A stretch of DNA of 64,000 nt. Source: Heterostelium album PN500 (lineage: Eukaryota > Evosea > Eumycetozoa > Acytosteliales > Acytosteliaceae). Position numbers and translations under genes: made by a program. Below, one piece after another: positions 57,746-64,000 of this stretch. The notes beneath the pieces were generated by a model. It saw nothing but the letters and a program-made list of their open reading frames with translations. It made no database searches and was not told the DNA's origin. Every line of letters begins with the position of its first letter. Position 1 is the first letter of the stretch. Location: the NCBI RefSeq assembly GCF_000004825.1, contig NW_008805075.1:373788-437787 (forward strand). The letters run 5' to 3'.

Positions 57746-59002
57746 TTATAGGTTCATGTTAAGTAGTGGAGTATCGGCTACACCAAATTCATTGTCCCAT
57801 TCCTTCACGTATCGGTCGTGGATTTTTTTTTTTTCCTGTTTGATGTTTCTTTTTTTCTGGATTCTCTTGATTCCCAGAGTGATCAGTCGTCGGAGGAGTT
57901 CGCAAATTAAGAATAGACCGAGGAACCATAAAACGGTGGCGGTGATACCACCTCTCTGAATGGTTACTTCTTGGTTACCGCAGTTCTCGCCGTCGACAAA
58001 GCTGTAGACACCACGGTTCAGTGAGTAGAATGAATGGAAGAATTGACCCATTTGAATCCAGGGGAAGAGACGCTCCCATTTCGGATTGATTCCACCGACC
58101 GAGTATGGGTCGTTGCCATGTCCGACCACATCGTAGATGAACGAGGTCTGCGCTGTTTTGAAGGTGTTCCAGAGGAGTTCGTTGGTAAAGTAGGAAGCGT
58201 TGATTGGCGCACTCTGATTGTAGTTGATATTCGGTATTTCAAAGACGGTCCAGCCTGTAGCGCCCAGACCGCCACGATGGTAGTCGTTGGCGGACACCAC
58301 GCGAATTCCTTGCGACCGCGCGAACACCAGTGTTTGGAAGTCGAAATAGATTCCGTTGGCGACATCAAAAAAGTCGACACCCCAGTCGGCAAACTGCTGG
58401 ATTGTCGGCATGTCGAGACCGGACCAATATGCCCAGGGTCGGTGATTCATCACCACCATGCCGCCGAGCTCATGAGTACGGTTGATAGCCAACTGTATCT
58501 CCAAGTCGGTCGGATTCTTTATTGGTGTGATCGACTCGTTGATTCCGATGAAATTCAAGTGGCAACGGCAATTCGACCATTCGAAACCGGCGATCACCTT
58601 GATCTGGTCGTTGTACTTCTCCTCGGCGATCTTTTGCGCGGCGAGCGCACCCGCTATCGTATTGTGATCGGTTACGATCATCGCGTTATAGCCATTGGCA
58701 ATGTGCCATTGGATGTTTTGCTCGGGTGTGAGTGAGCCGTCCGAATAGGTGGTGTGACAATGCGTGTCCATCAAGACGTTGTAAGTGAAATTCGAATCGA
58801 ACGTGGCCATCGAACGTGGATCGAAACTCCAATTCATCTGAACGTTGACCGCTGTATATGGATAGGGTGGACTGTTGTAGATGATAACACTGACCACCGC
58901 TACTATTCCAACGATACAACAGGTGATCAACAACCTAACGAAAGAAGGTAGCAAACAGCATCCTACTTTTTTCTTTACTACATCCCAATCTATTTGTACC
59001 AT
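57746..59002 (-). CDS. membrane-anchored PHP-domain metallophosphoesterase
   Basis: Single exon, 418 residues. A membrane helix near residues 20-44 (LLITCCIVGIVAVVSVIIYN) is followed by a PHP domain: MDTHCHTTYSDGSLTPEQNI (metal ligands H-x-H and Asp), MIVTDHNTIAGA, VIAGFEWSNCRCH, GGMVVMNHRPW and VVSANDYHRGG. A second membrane helix (ATVLWFLGLFLICELLRRLI) lies before a Lys/Arg-rich tail. PHP proteins hydrolyse phosphoester bonds with two or three metal ions. The closest functional guess is a nucleoside-phosphate or oligonucleotide phosphatase, but substrate is unknown. N-glycosylation sequons (NWS, NFT, NES, NRT) suggest that the domain faces the lumen or outside. The G/C content is the highest of the window. 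Confidence 0.85.
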   Translation of the reverse strand: MVQIDWDVVKKKVGCCLLPSFVRLLITCCIVGIVAVVSVIIYNSPPYPYTAVNVQMNWSFDPRSMATFDSNFTYNVLMDTHCHTTYSDGSLTPEQNIQWHIANGYNAMIVTDHNTIAGALAAQKIAEEKYNDQIKVIAGFEWSNCRCHLNFIGINESITPIKNPTDLEIQLAINRTHELGGMVVMNHRPWAYWSGLDMPTIQQFADWGVDFFDVANGIYFDFQTLVFARSQGIRVVSANDYHRGGLGATGWTVFEIPNINYNQSAPINASYFTNELLWNTFKTAQTSFIYDVVGHGNDPYSVGGINPKWERLFPWIQMGQFFHSFYSLNRGVYSFVDGENCGNQEVTIQRGGITATVLWFLGLFLICELLRRLITLGIKRIQKKRNIKQEKKKIHDRYVKEWDNEFGVADTPLLNMNL

Positions 59003-59462
59003 ATTTCTTCTATTTCTATTATAATATTTTATTTATTTATCTATAGATAGATTAGATAGATTTATAAATATATTAAAACTTCTCAAATCTTGATCCTAAA
59101 CTCATATTGGTCGGTTGATTTTTTTTTAATTTTTTAAAAATAATATATTTTTTTAAATTAAATTTGAGGGGTTAGAATTTCACACACACCCGATAACTTT
59201 AACAAATCTTATATCTTTAAAAACCTGACATTTTTAAAAAACAAAAGAGAAGAAAGGTTAGAAATGCATTATTTAAGTTGATATTTAAAGATAAATAAAT
59301 AAACAATTTCAAAAATATTATAACCTTGTTTTAATCAAAATGTTGAAGTATGTCGTTGCACAAATAAAGAAAATCTAAAGAGTATAAGAATAATAATTAA
59401 AAGACATATATTGATATATTTTTAATTTTTTAAATTATAATTTTAAAAAAAGAGAATATTTA
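59003..59462. other. AT-rich spacer
   Basis: 460 bp between two minus-strand genes, holding the PHP promoter and the end of the GluRS gene. Nothing else seen. Confidence 0.5.
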
Positions 59463-61362
59463 TTATATTTGATTTAAAGAATGATTGATTCTTTCCAATG
59501 TTTTCGATTTACCAAGTGTTTCGATGGTTAGTGGTAAATTACCACCGGTCGGATTAGCAGTAATCAAATAACGTAGGACAGACATAAGTTGGTTGGTTTT
59601 TCCAGTGATTTCTTTGTCGGTTTTTAACTCTGGGTATAATGTTCTTGCAGTGGATTGAAGTGTTTGATAGATTACATCGGATTGATATTGTGATTCATCC
59701 AATTCACTTAGATTTTGTAATAGCTGGTTTGCTTGTGCAGGTGACACGTCTGACTTCCAAATCTTCTCTTTCATCTTCATTGCTTGTTCACTGTTCATCT
59801 GTGGATGTACGAAAAACGGTGCCAACAGTGTATAGGATTCATCGATCTTCACAATACGCTCCTTAATACAATGAATCGCTCTCTTTAGATATCCATCATC
59901 AATAGACGATTCATCGATAGCCAACCGTTGAACCAAACTATCTTTAATCTGTTTTGCCAACACCAAATAACTATCGTCGTTTGCCAGCAACAATCTAATA
60001 TGATTAACATTCATCCAATCTAATCTCTCAATATTAACAACACTACCAGATTTATTAATCGATTCCAAAGTAAACTAATAATAACAAACAAACAAACATT
60101 AGTTAAAGATAAACATAATAACTTTATATATAAAGTAATAAACAACTTACACCATCAACTAATTCATCCAATGTAAATATCTCTTTGTTTGATTCAGAGG
60201 GTGACCAACCTAATAGTGCAACAAAGTTAACTAATGCTTCAGGTAAATATCCTTTATTCTTTTTAAAATAGTAATAATAGTAATAATAATAAGTAAGTAT
60301 TAAATTTGTTATTATTACAATGTATATATTGTTTTTTTTTGAATAGCGCTAAATACATACTATATAACTATCAACAGAAACATCACCTTGTCTTTTCGAT
60401 AGTTTTGATTTATCAGAGTTTAAGAGTAATGGTAGATGTGCAAATACAGGTGTTTTCCAACCGAAATACTCGTAGAGTAGAATGTGTTTTGGTGTGCTGT
60501 TTAACCATTCTTCACCTCTGATGATGTGTGTTATACCCATGAGATGATCGTCGACCACCGATGCCAAATGATAGGTTGGAAATCCGTCGGATTTCATCAG
60601 AATCTGATCGTCTATCTGTTGATTACTGAATTGTACGTTTCCTTTGACGACATCTGTGAATTTTGTTGTCTTATCGCTCGGTACCTTCATTCTAATGGTG
60701 AATTCACCGGGTTTCGCCTCCGCTCGGATCTTATCTTGCATGCTGGCACACGAGCATCGCTCCGGCATGATTGCACCTTTCTTTGCCTTTAGATTACGTG
60801 CATTCTCTAGTTCCTCCGGTGTACATACACATCGATATGCATAGCCTTGTTCAAGGAGACGGTCGGCATGCTGCTGGTAGATAGCGAGTCGTTCGGATTG
60901 CACATACGAAGGTATGTCGATGTGAGTGGCTGGACGAGCAGGTCCTTCATCATAGGGAATACCTGCCCACGTTAAGCAATCCTCTAGATTCTTTGCTGAA
61001 CCCTCTACGGTTCTCGCTCTATCGGTATCCTCTATTCTCAGAATAAAAGTACCGTTGTTCTTCTTTGCGAATAGATAGTTAAAGAGAGCGGTACGCAAAC
61101 CACCCAAATGCATCATACCAGTCGGACTCGGTGCATATCTAACTCTAACTTTATTATCTATTGTTGTTTCATTACTTTTACTACTATTGTTACTATTAGT
61201 ACAATATCTATTTGAAAATAATGATAAAGATGATAGTTGTGAAAATGTTCCTATACCACTACTACTACTACTATTATGTTGATTTAAAGTGGTAGTTAAA
61301 AATCTGTTATTAATAACACTTTGACTGTTATTATATAATTTAACTATATTTAATCTCAACAT
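59463..61362 (-). CDS. ears2: mitochondrial glutamyl-tRNA synthetase
   Basis: Three exons: 61362-60361, 60258-60151 and 60074-59463, 573 residues. The first 70 residues are a Ser/Asn-rich mitochondrial presequence ([20 protein letters not shown]). Then come the class I HIGH-like motif [49 protein letters not shown], the insert with Cys residues [29 protein letters not shown] and the KMSKS-type loop [15 protein letters not shown]. Exon 2 continues [20 protein letters not shown]. This is the bacterial-type, discriminating or non-discriminating GluRS of organelles, charging tRNA-Glu in the matrix. The C-terminal anticodon-binding helices are complete. Confidence 0.94.
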
Positions 61363-62103
61363 TCTTTGTGAAGATTAAAATGGTAATTAATTATAAGAAA
61401 ATTAAACAAAAAAAACGAACAAACTATTTTTTTTTTTTTTTTTTTTTTTGATCAAAGATATTATGATCATCGACAGTAACAATCATCATTATCATTACAA
61501 CACTATCACAAAACAAGTAAATACAAAACAAACAGAATCAATTCACAACCACCACCACCACTCATGAAGAACTATCCTATAATTGTATTAGATTTTTAGT
61601 TTATTATAATACATTGACAAAGAATGTATTCGAGATTCAGCTAGATATTCAGGTACAAACAAGAGAAAACTAAACTAAACATCAAGTACTTTTTTTATAT
61701 GAGTCGAGAAGAGACATAATCGTGTAACAAACTATTATTAAGAAAGATTTTTTTATGAATGATGAAGTAGATTTCCTGGTTAAGAAACATAATCATGGAT
61801 AATATATATATATATATATTTGGTACAACCTGTTTTATTGAATTTGTTTTTAGAATGCTGGTCTGAGTCCTTCTAGAATGATTCATTCATTGGGAACCGA
61901 CTACGGAATTAGAAAAAAGATATTTTTTATTTATAGAATTTTTGAATGATTTTTCGCAAATTAATTAATAAAGTAAAGTTGTAAAATCAATCAATCAAGT
62001 TATTATTTATTTATTTATTCCTAAATACATTATTTTTTAGTAGTTAGTTTTCTTGTAAAATATATTATTTATTATATTTTTATTAAATTTTAGTTTTAGA
62101 GAC
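61363..62103. other. intergenic, divergent promoters
   Basis: 741 bp between the divergent GluRS and ankyrin genes. A T30-class tract lies at 61421-61449 and a TA run at 61801-61819. The minus frame at 61695-61886 is not protein-like. Confidence 0.5.
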
Positions 62104-62700
62104 ATGACATATCACGCAGCAGTAAGTTCATCTAATTTGGAGGAACTAAGAAGATTGTTGGTTGAACAACCACAGAATATCGATGAATTGAATGAGAAAA
62201 AAGAGACTCCACTGTTGGTAGCGGTTCACAACAACAATGTGCCGGTAGCACAGATCCTTATTGAAGCCGGTGCCAATCTGAATATTCAAGATCAAATTCA
62301 AGATAGTCCCTATCTGTACGCAGGTGCTCACGGTCGTTCCGACATCCTCAGACTGATGTTGAAGCGTAGTGATATCGACTTTACCGTTTACAATAGATAC
62401 GGTGGTAACTGTATCATTCCAGCCAGTGAGAAGGGTCACCTGGAGAACGTTCGTATCCTGCTGGCCGACGGTCGTGAGAACATCAACCATATCAACCGAT
62501 TGAATTGGACTGCCCTGCTGGAGATCGTCTACTACGACAACGACGATCAACTCTATCAAGACATTGCACGTGCCCTCCTCGAAGGCGGTGCCGATCCAAA
62601 CATCCGCTGTGGACACGGTAAAACAGCGTTACAATATGCCAAGGAAAAAGGTTTCAAAAATTTAGAACAACTCATTATTGATTTTGGAGGAAAAGAATAA
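62104..62700 (+). CDS. ankyrin-repeat protein, 198 aa
   Basis: Single exon made almost wholly of ankyrin repeats: NLEELRRLLVEQPQNIDELN, KKETPLLVAVHNNNVPVAQI with LIEAGANLN, IQDSPYLYAGAHGRSDILRL, YGGNCIIPASEKGHLENVRI, NRLNWTALLEIVYY and RCGHGKTALQYAKEKGFKNL. The motif order with PASEKGH...HINRLNWTALLE is what I recall from stand-alone bacterial ankyrin proteins of the YahD kind, so a bacterial source is possible. No signal peptide or other domain. Such proteins act as binding scaffolds; the partner is unknown. Its 3' end converges with the asparaginase gene 115 bp away. Confidence 0.85.
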   Translation: MTYHAAVSSSNLEELRRLLVEQPQNIDELNEKKETPLLVAVHNNNVPVAQILIEAGANLNIQDQIQDSPYLYAGAHGRSDILRLMLKRSDIDFTVYNRYGGNCIIPASEKGHLENVRILLADGRENINHINRLNWTALLEIVYYDNDDQLYQDIARALLEGGADPNIRCGHGKTALQYAKEKGFKNLEQLIIDFGGKE

Positions 62701-62741
62701 ATAAGTTATTTGTTTTTGTTTTGTTATTATTATAGTATCTG

Positions 62742-62777
62742 TTTGTTTTGTTTTGTTTTGTTTTGTTTTGTTTTGTT
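62742..62777 (+). repeat. TTTTG pentanucleotide repeat
   Basis: Seven TTTTG units in the spacer between the convergent ankyrin and asparaginase ends. Confidence 0.9.
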
Positions 62778-62815
62778 GTAATAGTAATTCATAGGTTGGT
62801 TGGTTGTTTGCACCA

Positions 62816-63991
62816 TTAATGATGATTAAAAGTTAATATTTTACTTGAGGTTTTCGAAATGGTTAGTTCACCTCGTAGATCTATTTCCATGAGTTGACGA
62901 ACTTGTTCTTTGGAGATGCCGAGCGAGAGCAGCCATCCAAGTTTACTGGCGGCAGCTTCCACTGTCATGTCGTGTCCGCTGACAGCTCCGGCGTCGAGCA
63001 GTGTTTTTCCGGTTTCATAGTGTTTGAGATTGACGGTGCCGTGAACACATTGACTAGTAACAACAACGACCACTCCACGCTTGACGGCAGCGACAATCAA
63101 GTTGAGGAAATGTTTCTTTTTGGCTGGCGCGTTGCCGCTTCCATACGATTGGATGATCAAACCCTCGAGCGGTTCTCTCAGCAGGTTCTCTACGCAGTCA
63201 TCAGAGAATCCCGGTACGAGATGCAAAACCAACACATTCTTATTCATCGTTTCGTGCACACGGAAACGACCTTTTGGTTGTCGCAGCACGATGTTTGTAT
63301 TGATATCGAAATCCATACCGAGCTTACCGAGAGGGTCGCAATTCGGTGATTCAAAGGCAGCCAAACTCCAGGAATCGATCTTCCGACAACGATTGCCACG
63401 CAGCAGCTGATTGTTAAAGAATACACAGACCTCGGGAATATCGAATTTACCGGCAAACATTATCGCCGTCACCAGATTGCGTTTCGCATCGTTTATAACA
63501 TCGCCAATCGGAATCTGGCTACCCGTCAGAATCACTGGTTTACCTAGATTCTCCAACATAAACGAGAGTGCCGATGCAGTGTAAGCCATAGTATCGGTAC
63601 CATGAATAATAACGAATCCATCGTAATCATAGTAGTTCTCTTCGATCATCTTGGCTATTTTAACCCAATCTTCGTGATCCATATCCGAGCTATCAATAGG
63701 TGGATGAAACTATATATATATATAGTTAATTGACCAAACCAATGTTTTGTTTTTAGTTTTAGTTTTAGTTTTAGTTTTAGTATTGTTATTTATTGGTCGG
63801 TTATTTACCTCTGTAAGTTTATAAGATGGCATTTCAGGTGATTTCATCTCTGGTAGCATCTCTAGTTGCTCTACTATGTAGTTTGGTTCGGGACGGAGTG
63901 TACCGTGAATGGGGTCACGTTTCATACCGAGCGTACCACCTGTATAGATAATGAATACACTTGCTTTCAAGACTTTGGAGATCGATGACAT
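62816..63991 (-). CDS. L-asparaginase (type I, cytosolic)
   Basis: Two exons, 63991-63809 and 63709-62816, 358 residues; the ATG at 63991 lies nine bases from the window edge and fits the family start. Both catalytic Thr motifs are present: VFIIYTGGTLGMKRDP and VIIHGTDTMAYTASALSFML. GSQIPIGDVINDAKRNLVTA, SYGSGNAPAKK and TLLDAGAVSGHDMTVEAAAS are further family blocks. The enzyme hydrolyses L-asparagine to aspartate and ammonia. Animal relatives (ASPG) carry an ankyrin C-terminus, which is missing here. The intron holds five TTTTAG units. Confidence 0.92.
63751..63780 (+). repeat. TTTTAG hexanucleotide repeat within an intron
   Basis: Five perfect TTTTAG units (CTAAAA on the gene strand) in the asparaginase intron. 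Confidence 0.9.
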
Positions 63992-64000
63992 TGAAGTTCT

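Noticed and set aside
58034-58735. 233-codon plus-strand frame
   Set aside because: Shadow of the PHP gene, which has all family motifs on the other strand.
63751-63780. TTTTAG units as an internal telomere-like array
   Set aside because: Only five units, inside an intron; simple slippage explains it.
1-64000. tRNA, rRNA or CRISPR features
   Set aside because: I scanned by eye for T-loop motifs and regular spacer arrays and saw none; a tRNA scan could still find one that I missed.

Overview
The window looks like nuclear DNA of a dictyostelid social amoeba. Intergenic DNA is extremely A+T-rich. Introns are short, AT-rich, GT..AG and often begin GTAAGT. Proteins carry long Asn, Gln and Thr runs from AAT, CAA and ACA repeats. 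Two genes are lineage-typical: a severin and a tandem pair of PsiA-type PA14 proteins. I cannot fix the species. All functions are read from motifs in the sequence; no database search was possible. Exon limits were worked out by hand from splice sites and reading phase.

Layout. 1-4.5 kb: a partial zinc-binding gene at the edge, a secreted carboxylesterase and a long AT-rich gap. 4.5-10.8 kb: sec63 (minus), frataxin (plus), GRASP (minus) and an interrupted F-box-like gene. 10.9-14.6 kb: a decayed stretch with a short element bounded by 62-bp inverted repeats and scattered exon-like islands. 14.6-26.5 kb: two divergent, mobile-element-derived multi-exon genes. One is transposase-like (DDE/RNase H type, minus). 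The other is a very long Fanzor/TnpB-like protein with a BRCT domain and a zinc ribbon set between its RuvC motifs (plus). 26.7-40.4 kb: housekeeping genes, namely homoserine kinase, an N-rich protein behind a 2.9-kb non-coding stretch, CCZ1, IST1, severin and a mitochondrial EttA-like ABC-F ATPase. 41-47 kb: the two psi genes. 47.7-51 kb: a three-part desaturase fusion and isopentenyl phosphate kinase. 51-55 kb: an inverted repeat, a retroelement fossil, an unrecognised secreted protein and gene fragments. 55.6-64 kb: a small protein, an MRG-domain protein without chromodomain, a membrane PHP phosphoesterase, mitochondrial glutamyl-tRNA synthetase, an ankyrin protein and L-asparaginase.

Themes. 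Frataxin, EttA-like and GluRS serve mitochondria. SEC63, GRASP, CCZ1 and IST1 serve the endomembrane system (translocation, Golgi, Rab7 activation, ESCRT). The two strongest candidates for something undescribed are the Fanzor-like/BRCT gene beside a divergent transposase-like gene (14.6-26.5 kb) and the desaturase fusion (47.7-49.9 kb). The desaturase has an N-terminal FAD6-like domain that has lost all three histidine boxes but stays joined to an intact stearoyl-CoA-desaturase/cytochrome b5 enzyme.
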